A DNA stretch of 64,000 bases from Conus ventricosus (GCA_018398815.1 CM031607.1:81692470-81756469), one strand, 5' to 3'. Positions 1 through 13,934 are shown, counted from the stretch's first letter. Numbers and translations: made by a program. The notes: generated from the letters alone by a model not told the origin.

Positions 1-572
1 TTGTTGACAAAGGTTTAGCGATTACATCTGATACAATTATGCATGCCAGCACAGAATTCGCAGCATGCACACCATCAAAAGAAGTGCCAAGAAGTAGAAG
101 AAACTTTTTTAATATATATTTTTTTAGAGGAATTTATGACATTAAATCTATCACGTTAGATTTCTGTATGTGATGTATCAGTCTGACGGTAAAGTTTCAG
201 AAGCATCAACGTAAAGCTCATATATTCCAAAAGATTAACATAACATGATCTACGTGGATACGCTGAAAAAATTAACACTGTTTCAGAAGAATTTATGGAA
301 GTACACATGTTTCGTCATTTAATTGTTTTTGGATACAAGCGTGTAGAAAAAAAAGAACTGAAAAGCTCAATACTGTTTTCGTCAGATTATTGTACAGGTT
401 GAACATGAAAAGCTGAAAAAAAATAATAGTACATTTTCCAACGATTCACGTAAACAGCCCACTTATTATCAGAAACACGCCTGACATAGACTTCTTAAAT
501 GCAGACGTGAGCTTTGTGAACAGTAGAATTAGAGTCAGGAGGTAAGTGTCACGTTACTTCTATTTACCACAG
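1..572. other. 5' flank or intron of lectin-like gene; no gene recognised
   Basis: A/T-rich sequence without a supported reading frame. It ends in a pyrimidine-rich stretch and a CAG just before the lectin-like exon, which fits an intron 3' splice site at 571-572. A good-looking splice donor (GAG|GTAAGT) lies at about 538-546, but pairing it with that acceptor would leave an intron of only about 30 bp, so it is probably coincidental. Confidence 0.4.
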
Positions 573-822
573 GGTGGACGATGAACCAGAGAATGAAACG
601 TCGAATGCTCAGTGTGGGGAAGGACAGACGTGGATTGCTGGCAGCTGCTTCTTGCTTATAAATGGCACACATTACGAATACTGGGACCATGCCGCACACG
701 ATTGCTGGACACGTGGGGGGACTCTGGCCAGTCTCAACACAGCCACGGAATGGGATGAAGTGCAGAAACATTTAAGTCTTCAGAAGAATTATTTTGTCTT
801 CATTGGGCTGAAATCTTTCAGG
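573..822 (+). CDS. C-type lectin-like domain, exon for N-terminal half (partial gene)
   Basis: The frame from 574 reads VDDEPENETSNAQC and continues with C..GQTWIAGSCFLL, W.HAAHDCW, GGTLASL, EWDEVQ and FVFIGLKSF. This is the usual order of the first half of a C-type lectin-like domain: first cysteines, aromatic and cysteine of the first helix, the G-x-LASL segment, the second helix, then the (F/W)IGL core. Such domains are typically secreted or cell-surface carbohydrate- or protein-binding modules. There is no ATG at 574 (the codon is GTG), and the exon follows an intron-like CAG acceptor, so this is an internal exon in phase 1. The frame stays open to 864, but similarity ends at KSFR, so I place the exon end near 822. 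The GT following is GG-GTGACT, one G more than a clean phase match to the next exon would need. No cation-binding motif (EPN/QPD, WND) is visible in this half. Confidence 0.72.
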
Positions 823-1320
823 GTGACTGGTATCAATTTTATGTATGTAGATATATTCATGTAAGGTTTACATTTACTTGTACAACCAACCAATTAATGG
901 GGGTTTCGTTGCATTTTGTGTACCATCAGCACATGTTTCAAAATACTTTGTTAACCATATTTCTACGTCACAGATCAATCCACCCACCCTCCATTTTCCC
1001 GCTCCTCCCTTCGACAAGCGTTAGATTTTAGATGGACCACAATGGCACATTCATAATGTACTTGTATTAAACGGTAACTGTTGTCATGAAAACACGTATG
1101 GTCGTTTAGAACATTCTTTTCCTGCAGGTTCACACGCTTGATTTTTGCCAACAATATTTCTTAGACCGTTTTCTTGACAAGATCTGTTTATATGCAACCG
1201 AACCATGTTGTAGAGTTATCGATATGGGGCGCATGTACTGTAGAGATTTCTTAAAATGGTCTCATCTTGATGTACGTCACAGGCAAACTGTTCAACATTT
1301 AGAAATGCTTGTGGTGTCAA

Positions 1321-1526
1321 TCCTCTCTCTCTTCTCTCTCTCTTTTCTCTCTCTCTCTCCCCTCTCTCTCTCTCTCTCTCTCTCTCTTCTTTCACACACA
1401 TTCACACACACGCTGAGGAACACACAACACATCACACACACACACACACACCACACACACACACAACACCCCACACACACACACAAAACACATCACTCAC
1501 TCACTCACCCACTCACTCACTCACTC
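1321..1526. repeat. (CT)n then (CA)n/(ACTC)n compound microsatellite in intron
   Basis: About 70 bp of interrupted CT dinucleotides run directly into interrupted CA, AACACC and ACTC units. The long Ser/Leu, His/Thr and Arg/Glu frames across it are translations of the repeat, not genes. Confidence 0.95.
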
Positions 1527-1867
1527 CTATTAGACTGAAATAGAGAAAGATATCAATGATCTGGATCCAGTTAATGATTACTTTGATCTTTTAATTACCA
1601 CCCGAGAGCGCCACACCCACGACCTGAAAGAAATGATATTTATCGTGTATTGATGAACATTTCCGAAAGGGCAGCAAACAATACATGAATAAGAATAGAA
1701 GCAGTCCAAAAAGATGTATTACACTTCTGTGTGCTCCGTTTAAATGTAACCCCTGATCGCTCCATTCTCGTGAAACTGAGGAAAGGAAATAATGTGCCCA
1801 GTATGTAAAGCAAAACAGAATCAGAAACTTTGCTGTTTTAATTGTCATGGTTTTCCATGTATCCCAT

Positions 1868-1868
<1 letters not shown>

Positions 1869-1923
<55 letters not shown>

Positions 1924-1951
1924 ACACCACACACACACAACACCACACACA

Positions 1952-1990
<39 letters not shown>
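1869..1990. repeat. (CA)n microsatellite
   Basis: Nearly pure CA over about 120 bp with a few CC or AACACC interruptions. It is the left partner of the complementary (GT)n tract at 2065. Confidence 0.97.
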
Positions 1991-1991
<1 letters not shown>

Positions 1992-2064
1992 CATGCAGAA
2001 AAGGTTACAAGACATGATTTGTTACACGCTTAATCTCCTATCAAACCTCGACAAATGACAGCCA

Positions 2065-2137
2065 GTGTGTGTGTGTGCGCGCGCGCGCGTGTATATGTGT
2101 GTGTTGCGCGCGCGCGCGTGTGTGTGTGTGTGTGTGT

Positions 2138-2174
<37 letters not shown>

Positions 2175-2226
2175 CGCGCGTGCGTGCAAGCGTGCGTCCG
2201 TGCGTGCGCGCCCGTGTGTGTGTGTG
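2065..2226. repeat. (GT)n with (GC)n blocks; Z-DNA-prone
   Basis: GT dinucleotides interrupted by two runs of alternating GC (about 2077-2089 and 2105-2118) and by GCGT units near the right end. This is almost unbroken purine-pyrimidine alternation. It lies about 75 bp from the (CA)n tract at 1869, so the two are reverse complements. Confidence 0.95.
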
Positions 2227-2450
2227 GACGGATGAGTGAGTCGGCTGGTCGGTGTGATCACAATTAATGTTCGTATGAAAGATGTAAAATAACTCTCCCT
2301 CTCTCTCTCTGATGCAACGGAAGTTTGAAAACTACAATATTATGATTTGGGAAGTCTTCTTTGGTTTATTTTGCTTTATTATCCCTTGGTAGCATTATCT
2401 GTTTATTTGTTTATCGATTTATCTATGTAGTTATCTACTATTTATATCAA

Positions 2451-2515
<65 letters not shown>

Positions 2516-2640
2516 ATATTATAATGCTAATAATGATGGTCATCATTATTATCATTATCATTATTATTATTATCGTTATTATTATTATTGTCATTATTAT
2601 TTTGATTGTTGTCATCATCATTGTTGTTGTTGTTGTCGTG
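2451..2640. repeat. (ACT)n microsatellite followed by ATT/ATC-rich tract
   Basis: 2451-2515 is an essentially perfect ACT array of about 21 units. From 2516 to 2640 it gives way to irregular ATT, ATC and TTG units. Confidence 0.95.
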
Positions 2641-2700
2641 GTTATTTTAGAATCTTTGTCAGATCATACAAGAAGCCCACTATGAGTTAGTTTCGTCTGC

Positions 2701-2737
2701 CCCCCCCACCCCCCCACCCCCCAAAACACACACACAC

Positions 2738-2807
<70 letters not shown>

Positions 2808-2819
2808 ACACACACACAC

Positions 2820-2855
<36 letters not shown>

Positions 2856-2979
2856 CCCACACCCACAAAAACACACACAACAAAAAACAACAACCAAAAA
2901 ACAAAAACAAAACAAAACAAAACACCCCCCCCCCCCCAAAAAAAAAACAAAAAACACACACACAAAAAAACAAGCATTT
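2701..2979. repeat. Compound C-run, (AC)n, (AAC)n, A/C-rich tract
   Basis: Poly-C with A interruptions, then about 110 bp of AC, about 35 bp of AAC, then A/C homopolymer mixtures. The cysteine/valine frames on the minus strand here are repeat translations. Confidence 0.95.
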
Positions 2980-2992
2980 TTTTTTAAAGAAT

Positions 2993-2995
<3 letters not shown>

Positions 2996-3057
<62 letters not shown>

Positions 3058-3107
3058 TCTCCCTCTCTCTCTCTCTCTCTCCTCCTCTCTCTCTCTCTCT
3101 CTCTCTC
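2996..3107. repeat. (CT)n tract immediately upstream of the second lectin-like exon
   Basis: About 110 bp of CT with four short interruptions, ending six bases before a CAAG splice acceptor. On the transcript strand it is a very long polypyrimidine tract. It is complementary to the (GA)n tract at 3308-3649, on the other side of the exon. Confidence 0.95.
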
Positions 3108-3113
3108 ATCAAG

Positions 3114-3192
3114 GTATGAGGACACCTGGCAGTGGGCTGACCAAAGCGTGGCTTTCTACAGAAATTCATGGTTATTGGTTTTGGTCGTTCCG
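3114..3192 (+). CDS. C-type lectin-like domain, second exon (partial)
   Basis: After a (CT)n tract and ATCAAG acceptor the frame reads YEDTWQWADQSVAFYRNSW. This is the next expected part of a C-type lectin-like domain, where W.W.D.S...FYRN(W/F) commonly follows the (F/W)IGL core of the preceding exon. Joining the exons as KSF-R-YEDTW needs exon 1 to end one base earlier than its GT donor allows, so either there is an extra G at 821-823 or the splice differs from my guess. Downstream the frame stays open to TAG-free sequence for some distance, but recognisable similarity stops near 3175-3190, so the exon end is approximate. The second-half cysteines and WND-type ligand residues are not visible here. 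Confidence 0.6.
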
Positions 3193-3305
3193 GCGAGCGG
3201 ATCAAACCCTTATGTGTCTACGTCCAGCAACTCGACGTGACTTCAAGACCATGCTCTGAGAGGTACTCGATGGCAGTCCATAATTTTCCTTATGTCCTTG
3301 GATTC

Positions 3306-3650
<345 letters not shown>

Positions 3651-3669
3651 TCTGTCTATCTCTCTTCAG

Positions 3670-3764
3670 TTGGGAATGTAGTCCAGGATGTTGGGTCAGG
3701 ATCAATGTCTACAAATGACGGATTTGTCGTGTGTCTGGGAGCAGAACTAAACAAGAAATCGTGA
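3670..3764 (+). CDS. Possible terminal exon of the lectin-like gene
   Basis: A CTCTCTTCAG acceptor at 3660-3669 precedes a short frame (GGG at 3672) that reads GNVVQDVGSG, then NDGFVVCLGAEL, and ends in TGA at 3762. C-type lectin-like domains often end with a (Y/F)(V/I)C(E) strand, and DGFVVC resembles it. The evidence is position, acceptor and one short motif only. The exon would need one leading base from the previous exon. The expected preceding cysteine-containing segment is not visible, so the gene would be incomplete or contain a missed exon. Confidence 0.3.
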
Positions 3765-3769
3765 GGAAA

Positions 3770-4607
3770 AAAATCCAGTGGGAAATTGAAAGATGTGGCA
3801 CTGTAATGCTACAACACTTTCCAGGCATTGCAGATCAGTGTGGCATTTAAAAAGCAGATTGCTTTAACCCACCTCATCAGATCTGAAGTCACTTCAACAG
3901 TATCCGATATGGACAGGCAACGTAAATAGATAGATAAATATCTACATAACTAACTAACTAGATAAATATATTGATAAAGCAAGAAAGAAAGAAAGAAAGA
4001 AAGAAAGAAAAAAGAAGAAAGACAGACAGACAGAACGAATGGAAGAAGAAAGGAAGAAATAAATTATAGTTTCAATGGTTCGTTTGATGATCTAAAACTG
4101 ACAAGTTCGTTTAAATGCGTAGATGAAAGACTCCTCAGAATTAGGTGTCACCAATGACAGGTTCGTTTGTCATTACATTCGCATGTAACAAAAACCGACC
4201 GTACAAACATACACATCCCTGAATGGAAGTTGGTGTTGCGAGGCACTGAATATGATCGATGAGAGAGTGAAATAGTTGATTTATGAGACAGTCTTCCGGA
4301 CGATTTATTGAGCCGTCGAGAATGACTAACTTGGAGCAGTAAACTGTCAAGACGATGAAAAGTCAGAAAATTTATGAGGGATGAAAACAAAGCATGTCAA
4401 AAGAGGAAGCACAATATAGTTCAAACAATCAGAGATGCAAAGAATTGAATTGATCATACCAAACAGGCAGTGTCCAAATGCCGATGTGCAAAGGACTGAT
4501 TTTTTGTTGTTGTAATACCTGACAGCTTAATCCTCACACTGATTCGGTTAGTGAGAACATCACTGGCGACCACTGCAAACCCACAAGTGTCAGAAAAAAA
4601 AAGCAAT
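3770..4607. other. No gene recognised; short GAAA/GACA repeat
   Basis: Ordinary mixed-composition sequence. A (GAAA)n run with GACA units lies at about 3980-4032. Two overlapping minus-strand frames of 69 and 80 codons near 4140-4390 shadow each other and show no recognisable domain. Confidence 0.6.
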
Positions 4608-5442
<835 letters not shown>

Positions 5443-5888
5443 CTTTTTTTTTTTTCAAACTTTTTTATTAAATTTTTTTTTTTTACATAAACAAAAATGA
5501 CAAACATTTTAAAAGATAATAACAAAAAAAATAAAATAAAAATAAAATAATAAAAATAATAATAAAAAAAATAATAATAAAAATTTAATAATAAAAAATT
5601 TTTTTAAAATAAAAACCCACAAAAAGGGAAAAAAATAATGAAAAAGCAATAATAAACACAGCACCCAAGTCAAATGAAAATTTTTTAGGGGTTGGGCCCC
5701 AAATTTGGGGGGCAAATTTAATTTAGTCTGGAAATGCCCAGAAACATAACAGGAAAATTAAAGAACAACAATTTTTTCAACATTTTATAGAACTGACCCT
5801 TTTTCAACAATAATATATATATATATTTTATACAAATTTTACATTTTAACAAAGGTTTCCACACATAACAAAACATGAGATACAAAAA

Positions 5889-5975
5889 CACCCAACACAC
5901 ACACACACACCCCACACAAAACCACACACACACCCACACAAAACACACACACACACACACACAACACCACAAAAG
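5889..5975. repeat. (AC)n remnant in abnormal block
   Basis: ACACAC runs broken by CCC and AAA expansions; a distorted CA microsatellite. Confidence 0.85.
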
Positions 5976-8900
5976 TAAACACACGAGGGGTTTAAAGGGC
6001 CTCCTGAATTTTTTACAAATACAGTATACTTGGTTTTCCCCCCCCCCCTTTTATCATATTCATGGAACTATTTTGAAACCCCTAGGTCCCAAAGCCCTAA
6101 AATATTAAGCAAGGGGTTTAGGGGGAAAAACCCCATTTCAAAAAAAAATCGTTAGACAAAAGTTTTTGCGTTCTTTTAAACCTTCATTTTTATTTTCGTG
6201 GCTCATTTTTGTTCAAAAAACCTAAAAAACCCGGGGTGGATTTTTTTTTCCATTTTAAAAACCATTGGAACAGAAATTTCTTCAAAAATCCCAAATATAA
6301 AATAAAACAAAGCCCTTCAATATTTTAAAATTTTTTACCCAAACCAAAAATACCAGGGGTTGCATTTAAACCAAATTTTTGTACACGGGTTAAACTTTTA
6401 AATCTTTTTCAACAAATTGTAAAATGCCCCCGGGCCAAAACCTTTTTGGAACCAATACGCAAACCCAAAACATATTGCATGCTTTCCCCTATCGTACCCA
6501 AAAAAAACCCCTTTGTCATTTTTTTTACTACACCCATTTTTTTTCAAAATCACATTTGTTCCTAAACACCTAGTATAAACCCTTCATTTTGGGTCCTTTT
6601 TAAAGGTTTTCCCATCTGCATTTTTTTTAAAAAAAGGGAAAGCTTTTTCCAATCTTTTTCCATGTTTTTTTTTTTTCGCCCCATTGCGACATTTTGGTCG
6701 AAAATGATCTTGAATAAAAATATCATAGTAAAAAATTTTAAAACCCCTTTGATTGCAGAGTCAGTTTTAAAGCATTTAAAATGTTTAAGTATTTATCATC
6801 CATCCCCTTTAAACCTTTTGTTACCTATATACTCATTTTTTGGGGATTTCCCTCCAGAAAATTTCCCAAAAAAATAACATTTATATTATATTTATTTTAA
6901 AAACCCTATTCAAAACCCGGCATAAAAAATTTCCCCCAATCTTCCAACAAAAATTTTTCCCCTATGCAAAATACCCCCTTTTTTAAGAATCCACGTCCTT
7001 GCCCCCCAAATTTTTAATTTTTTTTCCCTTTTTGGGGGTTTCTACATTTAAAAATTTTGGGTTCCCGAAAGGGGTTTTTTTCCTCCGATTTTCCTTAAGG
7101 TTTTCCTTTTTGGGTTTAAACAAAAAACTGTATGCTTTAAAAAAACATTTTTCCCCAAAAGCAAATTTGTTTTCAGGAAATGTTGCAACGATTTCGGGTC
7201 CGAATTTGCCAATTGGGCAAGGAATGGGTTTTTTAAAACATTACTTTTAGCCCTTCCACTTATAAATCTTTTTTCCTCATACCTTTTTTTAACCAAGTCA
7301 ATTTTAATGTAAAGCAAAAGTTTTCAATTCGGGTTTTCCAAAGGGACCCCCCCTTTTTAAAATACTTTGGGGGCCCTTTTTTTTTTCTGCTTTTTTTTAT
7401 GGGTTTTTTTTTTATTCCAAAAAAAACATAGCAAAAATTTCCTGTGGGGGACTGAAAGAATTGCAGGTGGGTTGGGGCAAAAAAAAACCCAAATTTTTTG
7501 CTTTTGACGAATAAATTTTTCAAAACTCCTACCCATCCCCAATTGTTTTTGTTTTTTAACCCAGATCCTGAAAAAAGTTTTTTAAAGGGCCCTGCTTTTT
7601 TTAATCTGCTTTTTTTCCCATCCTGCAAAAATTTTTTTTAAATCATTTTTTAAACCCAAAATTTCCCAAAAAATCTTAATTTTTTGGTGGTTCCACCCTA
7701 AAACTAAATTTTTTCATATAGCGAACTAAAGGTTTTTTTATAATTTCCCAGCCAAATTGAAAACCCTTTTTTTTTCCATAGTTCAATGTAAACCTTTTTT
7801 GGGGCCCCAAAAGATATCCAGTCCCTTTTATAAAATTTTCGAATGACTTTTTGTAAACCTTTAATAAAAACCTGAAATAAATTCTGCATACTGAGAGAGT
7901 TTATTTTAAATTTTTTAAAATCACTTTTTCCACCTATTTTCCTTTATTTTCAAAAAAATAAAATTATACCCAATTTTTTCCAACAGATAAAATTTAAATA
8001 AAAAGGGAAAGGGGGTCGCCCGTCTACAATCCACGTTCAACCCTTAAACCTTCAAAAAACTTTGGCCTTAACAATAAGGGAAAAATTGTGATTTTCCCTT
8101 ATAAAATTTTTTCAACCCCATCTGCATATTTCCCTTGGAACCCAAAAGGGCCCCTTTTACCCACTTTAAACAGAAACCCCACCCAAGTGGGGTCAAAGGG
8201 TTTTTTTTCAAAGTCAATATTTAAAAAAAAAAACCCCCGGGGAGTTTTTTTTCATCTAATGGCAATAATATCATAAAAAACCCTTTAAAAATTAAATTCC
8301 AATTATCTCCCTTTTTGATGAAAAAAATCTGTCTTCATTTTTAAGTTTTTGGTAAAAACTTTTTTTAAAGGGTTTACTTTAAAATTAAAAAATTTTTTGA
8401 AAAAAAACCCATTTTAATAATAAAATTTTGGCCCCCCCAATTTTTTTTTAATAAAATTTTCTTTGGTTTTTATCCCCTTTTAAGGTAAAACATTTTTATT
8501 TTTCCCCTCTTTTCTAACACAAGAAATTTTTTTCCCTTTTCAGGAAACCAGCATTAAAAACCCGCCCAAACGCAAAGGGGGCCCAATTTTTTTTTCCCAA
8601 AAAAAATTTAAAAAAAAATTCCCGCTGAAGCCCTGCCCCCCAGGACTTTTTATTTTTCATTTTTTTTTTAAAATTTAAAGGGATTTTGTTTTCTTAAAGG
8701 GAAATTTTAAAACCCTTTCTAAACATTTGCTTCAGGGGGAAATCTAAGCAGGGGTTTTTTTAAAACAAGGCCCAATTTAAATTTGACATTTTCTAAACGG
8801 TTTTTTTTTTTTTAAATACAAGTTTTTCATAAAAGCTTTTAACTTCTTTTTAAAGACATCATTTTAAAATTGGGCAAGTAACATTGCCACTCTTATCATT

Positions 8901-11343
8901 TTAATTTTGGGCCCAAAGCTTTTAACTTACAAAAATGCCTTTTTTTTTCCCAGTTTAACAAAAAAAACCCCTCCCAAACCCTTTTTCGCCTTCAGCTATC
9001 CACCCCCCCCTTGATTTTAACCCTTTAATTTCCTTCAAACCCCTTTTCTCCCGTATAATTTTTAAAACCCTTTTTCTTTTTTTGTCCCCCTATAATTCTA
9101 ACACCCTGATTTTTTTCCACTTTTTTCTCTCAACCCTTTTAAAAATTTCTTTCTGAATTTTTAAAACCCTTTTTCCTTCTTTCATTTTCTTTTTTTTTCC
9201 CGGTACATACAAAATTTGTAGGGGGTTTTCTAATTTTAATTAGTAAAAAATCTAAAAAAAAAATCATGGGGAAAATTGATACCCTGTAATTCAGCAGGGG
9301 AATACCTTTGGATTTGCTTCTTTTTGCGAAAGGATAAGAGCTTTTTCCCCTCTTTAACATTAAAAATTTTTCCCTTTTTTTTTAATTTCGCCCTAGATAA
9401 GCTTTTTTTTTTTTAACAATAAAAAAATTTTAAAAATTTCCCAAAAGGGGTTTCGGGCTTTAAATTTTCCCATCGAATTTCAATCTCAGAAAATCATTGA
9501 TGACCCTTTTTCCTGTACCCAACACCCCAATATCTTGTCAAAACAAAGGAAACTACTTGGTCAAAAAATAAGAAAAAAACCCAAGTCTACTTTTAGAAGG
9601 GTTATTCCTTCCCAAGGGTTTACCTATGACAACTTCTTTTTAAGTCTTTTTTCCCATATAACATTTAAACCCTAAAATCGTTAATCATTTTCATCAAAAC
9701 CATTTTTCTTTTGTTTTTGGGGGTTATTAACTTTTTTTTAAATTTTCCGAAATAATCTTTTTGGGGAATAAAGGGATTTTAAATTGAAATTTTCCCCCAA
9801 ATTTTTCCGTTGGGTTACTTTAAACTTTTTTTATTTTTTTTTGCCCAGGTGGCAAAAAAAAATTCGGGGGCATTTTTGGTTGGGGCCATAAATTTTTACA
9901 AAAAAGAAAGTTCTTATGCCCAAAACTCTACAAGTCCCCTTTAACCTTTTCCCCCCCCAACACCCTTGGGAAAAAAATTTTTTTTAAAATTTTAAATTCA
10001 AAATTGTTTTTTTAAAAAAGTTTTTCCCAACACCTCTACCCATTAAAACAGGGCTTGAAAAACCCCCTTGGGAAAAACCCCAAACAGAAGAATGAAATTT
10101 CTTTCCTTTTTTTCCTCAAAATGGTACCTTGCAAAAATATAAATGTGGCCCTTTTTTTTTTTAAAAAAAATAAAAAAACATCTCTCCTTTTCCCTGCAAA
10201 AATTTTTGGGCCTTTGGCCCAGTTTACTGATAAAAATTGTTTACCGAGCTATCCATAAAAAAAATTTTTTTGTATTTTTTTAAGAAACAAAATAAGTAAA
10301 CCCCCCCAGATTTCTCTCATAGGTAGTCAAAAAGCACAACAATAACATTGACCTCTCATAAATCACACACCTCCCACAGTAAAAAAAAGGCCAACAAAAA
10401 AAAAAAAATCCCCCTTCTTTCAAAGACAAAATACCCTTTTACCCAAAACTTCAAAAAAAATTTAACAATAAAAATTTTTAAAAACCCTAAAACCAGAAAA
10501 ACCAAAACCAAAAAAACCAACAAAACTAAAAAACCCAAAACGTAGAAAAAGCTGTTTCGGGTGAACTTTTTGCCCTGGCTTTCTTTCCAAAGAAAAAACC
10601 CAATTTTTATTTGAAAAAAGACAAGACTTTGAAATTTTAAAAAACAAATAAAATATATTAAAAAATTTAAAAAAAAAATACAAAAGCAAACAATGAAATT
10701 ACCCGGTTTAAAATTTTGACCACCCCTCGGGAAAAACCCCCCCCCCCCCCCCCCAAACCCACCCCCCACCCCCAACCGTGATCCCCACCCACCCCCCCTT
10801 TAAAACATTTTTTCCCCAAAGGGTTATAATACCCAAAGCAAGCTCTCTCAGGTTTTGTACCCCTTTAAACTTATAAAAATCAACGAAATTTGGGCCAAAG
10901 TTCAATCACCCCCTTTCCATTTTAGGGGAAGTAAATAAATAAAAAATAAATATTAAAAAATTTAAAATTGAAAAAAAATTATAAAATAAATTTAAATTTT
11001 TTTGTTTAAAACCCCCACCGATCACAACCATATTAAATGGCCCTGCCCTTCCTTTTTAAAAAGAAACCCAAAACTTTGTTTAAACACACCCCGACCTCGT
11101 TACAGAAAGGTTCCAGTTAAACAAGCTCCACCACATCAAAAAACCTCATCCACGAAAACGGGAAAAAAAAAAAAAAAAAAAAGGGAAAAAACAAAGCCCC
11201 TTAAAAATGAAACAATTTGCCAATAAACCTGAGATTTGCCCTAAACGTGGGTTTCCCAAAAACAACGGAACCCCTCCAGCATTCACCCTGAAAAACCGAA
11301 ACCCTCAATTGGGGTTTTAAAATTTTAGGGGTTTAAATTTTTA

Positions 11344-11344
<1 letters not shown>

Positions 11345-11379
<35 letters not shown>

Positions 11380-11384
11380 CCCCC

Positions 11385-11415
<31 letters not shown>

Positions 11416-11430
11416 CACACAAACACAAAA
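11345..11430. repeat. (AC)n remnant in abnormal block
   Basis: Two AC runs separated by a C-run, in the homopolymer-inflated context. Confidence 0.85.
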
Positions 11431-12015
11431 CCACATTAAACCCCCCAAACACGGGAAGTAACCCAAAAGGAAAGAATATCCACACACACAAAACAACCTT
11501 AAACCCATCATCATGAAGTAACCCCTCTCCCTCCGTCACAAAGGAAAAAATTTTAACCACACTTTTAAAAAAACCCGGTAGTTACTGAAAATAAACATTA
11601 CTTTGGCAGGTTCAAAAAATAAAACCTTTAAACCCAAAAATTGTGAAATTAAAAATTAAGTCTAAATAAAAAATCACCAATATCATATGATTAACCCCAA
11701 CAGAAAAGGCTGGCATTCTTTTTATTTCAATATCTCCCAAATCAAAAACAGCTTGCCCAACAAACAGGGAAATTTTTCCGTTTGTTTTGAATAAAAAAAA
11801 TAAAAAAATTTTTTCAAAGCATCTGAAATTTGAAATTTTCCCCCGGCCCTAAATGAACTTTCCCAAAGGGGAAAAGAGAAAGAAAAGAGAGAGAGAAGGG
11901 GGAGGGGGAATAAAAGGGGTTCTTCCTTTAAAAACCAAACCCTTAAAACCCCCCCCCTTTTTTGGTCTCCCCTTTGGCCCAAAAAAATATGCAAGGAGAA
12001 AAAGGGGTTTTTTCC

Positions 12016-12047
<32 letters not shown>

Positions 12048-12054
12048 AAAACAC

Positions 12055-12120
12055 AAAAACACACACACACACCCAACACACACAAAACACACCCACAAAC
12101 ACCAACACACACACACCCCG
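12055..12120. repeat. (AC)n remnant in abnormal block
   Basis: AC units interrupted by CCC and AAA, next to poly-A (about 12017-12043) and later poly-G (about 12317-12343) runs. Confidence 0.8.
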
Positions 12121-12599
12121 CACCCATTTTTTTTTTTTTAATTTTTTTAAATAAGGGGGGGGGGTGGGGGGTGTAGATTTTAAATTCCCTTTTCCTTTTT
12201 TTCCAAATTTGGGGAAACTCGCCCCCCCTTTTTTTTTCTCCCCTTTTCCGAAAACAAAAAAAAGGGGGGAAAGGGAAAGGGTTCCAAGGGGGAAAATACA
12301 AAAACCCTTCGAAGGAGGGGAGGGGGGGGGGGGGGGGGGGGGGAGGAGGATGTTCTTATTTATTGACTTTTTCCCTTACTTTTTTAATTTTTCCTCGAAT
12401 TTTGCATAAACCGAGAAACTGTATTGAATTACCAGCGGAATTCATCATTGAATAAACTTGTAAAGTTTTAATTTTGGAGAATAACACAAAAATTCATCAT
12501 TGAATAAAACATTCAAAAAACAAAAATTCAAGTTCTCAAAAAACCCCTTTTGGGAAACTAACAGATTTTTTTGTTTTATTTACCATCACCAAAAGGAAA

Positions 12600-12700
12600 A
12601 ACACACACCCCAACCCCAAACACCCTCCCCAACACACACACACACACAAAACCCCACACAACACACACACACACACAAACACACACAAAACCCAACCACA
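12600..12700. repeat. (AC)n remnant in abnormal block
   Basis: Broken AC array with C-run interruptions. Confidence 0.8.
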
Positions 12701-13137
12701 CCCCTTTAAGGGGAAACAAAAAAAAATATTTTTAAGCCAGCGAGCATATCACCACCGAGTGAACCTGCACAGTAATTTAAAACAGAAAACATGGAGTTTT
12801 TCACCCTAAAATTGAAAACATTCTAAAAAAGAAATTTTTGGGTTCAAACACCTCCGTTCATAATTTTTCGTTACTTTTTTTAAACACCAAGCAGAGAAAT
12901 TTCAAAAATACACACTTCCACCACCTCCTTGGCCCAAAAAAAGTGGAAAAAATTTCAACAAGTACAAAAAAAAAATTTAAAAAAAACAAAACCCTTTTTT
13001 AAAGTTTTCAAAAAACCCTGGGAAAACACCCAATGATTTTTTTTAAACCCCACACAACTTTAAAAAAACAAAAACAACAACAAAAACCCAACCAAAAAAA
13101 AACAAACAAAAAAACCCAAACAAAAAAACCCAAAAAA

Positions 13138-13250
13138 ACAAACACACACACACCAACCACACACCCCAACACACACACAACCCACACACACACCCACACA
13201 AACACACCACAAAAACACAAAACCCACACCCACAACACACACACAAATTT
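13138..13250. repeat. (AC)n remnant with flanking A/C homopolymer
   Basis: AC array flanked on the left by AAAAC-type units and on the right by poly-A. Confidence 0.8.
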
Positions 13251-13882
13251 TAATACACAAAAAAAGGCGCCCCCAAAAAAAAAATAATAGAAAAAAATAA
13301 TAAAATAACAATAAAAACCAAAAAAAAAAAAAAAAAAATAAATAAAAAAAAATAAACTCCGGGAAAAGGTATTCATAAATTAATTAGCTTACAAGTTTTC
13401 TTTGTAAAAGGGGATAACAACTAACTTTCATCTTTGAAAAACCTAAAAAAAATTTTTTGTAGGGGGACTCGGAGGTGCCCCACAAAAATTTCATCTTTTG
13501 GTTTTAATTAACGGGGGAGGGGGGGGGGTAAAAACCACCAACAACAAAAACACAACTCACTTTCCCCCCAAAAACCCTTAAAAATTTGAGTCACAAAATT
13601 CCTTTTTAAATTCAGCACAGCACCCCCAACACAGCACACCAACCCCCCACCACCCCACCCGGGGCCCGAAAAGGGAATGGTGGCCGAAACCAGTGGAACA
13701 AAATCAACCCCAAATATCTTCAAAACCTCCAACTCCAAAGGCTTTTCCCAAAGACCACGATACTTATTAAAATTTTGGGTAAATATTGCCCCCAAGATAG
13801 GGGCAACAGACCTTTTGTTGTTCATGTTCAAAAAATTCCCAAAATTTCTCAAGCCCCAAGTTTTAAAAAGGTTATGCGGGGT

Positions 13883-13934
13883 CACTGCAAAAATTTTAAA
13901 TATTTTGAAAAAATTTTTAAAATTTTTTGCAGTG
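13883..13934. repeat. Inverted repeat, 18-19 nt arms
   Basis: CACTGCAAAAATTTTAAA at the left pairs with its near-exact reverse complement ending in TTTGCAGTG at the right, around a roughly 15-nt loop. The arms differ mainly by one T in a homopolymer. It may be a small palindromic element or the tip of one. It lies in unreliable sequence. Confidence 0.5.

Noticed and set aside
538..572. A 30-bp intron using the GTAAGT at about 541
   Set aside because: Far too short for a spliceosomal intron in an animal; the donor-like string is probably chance.
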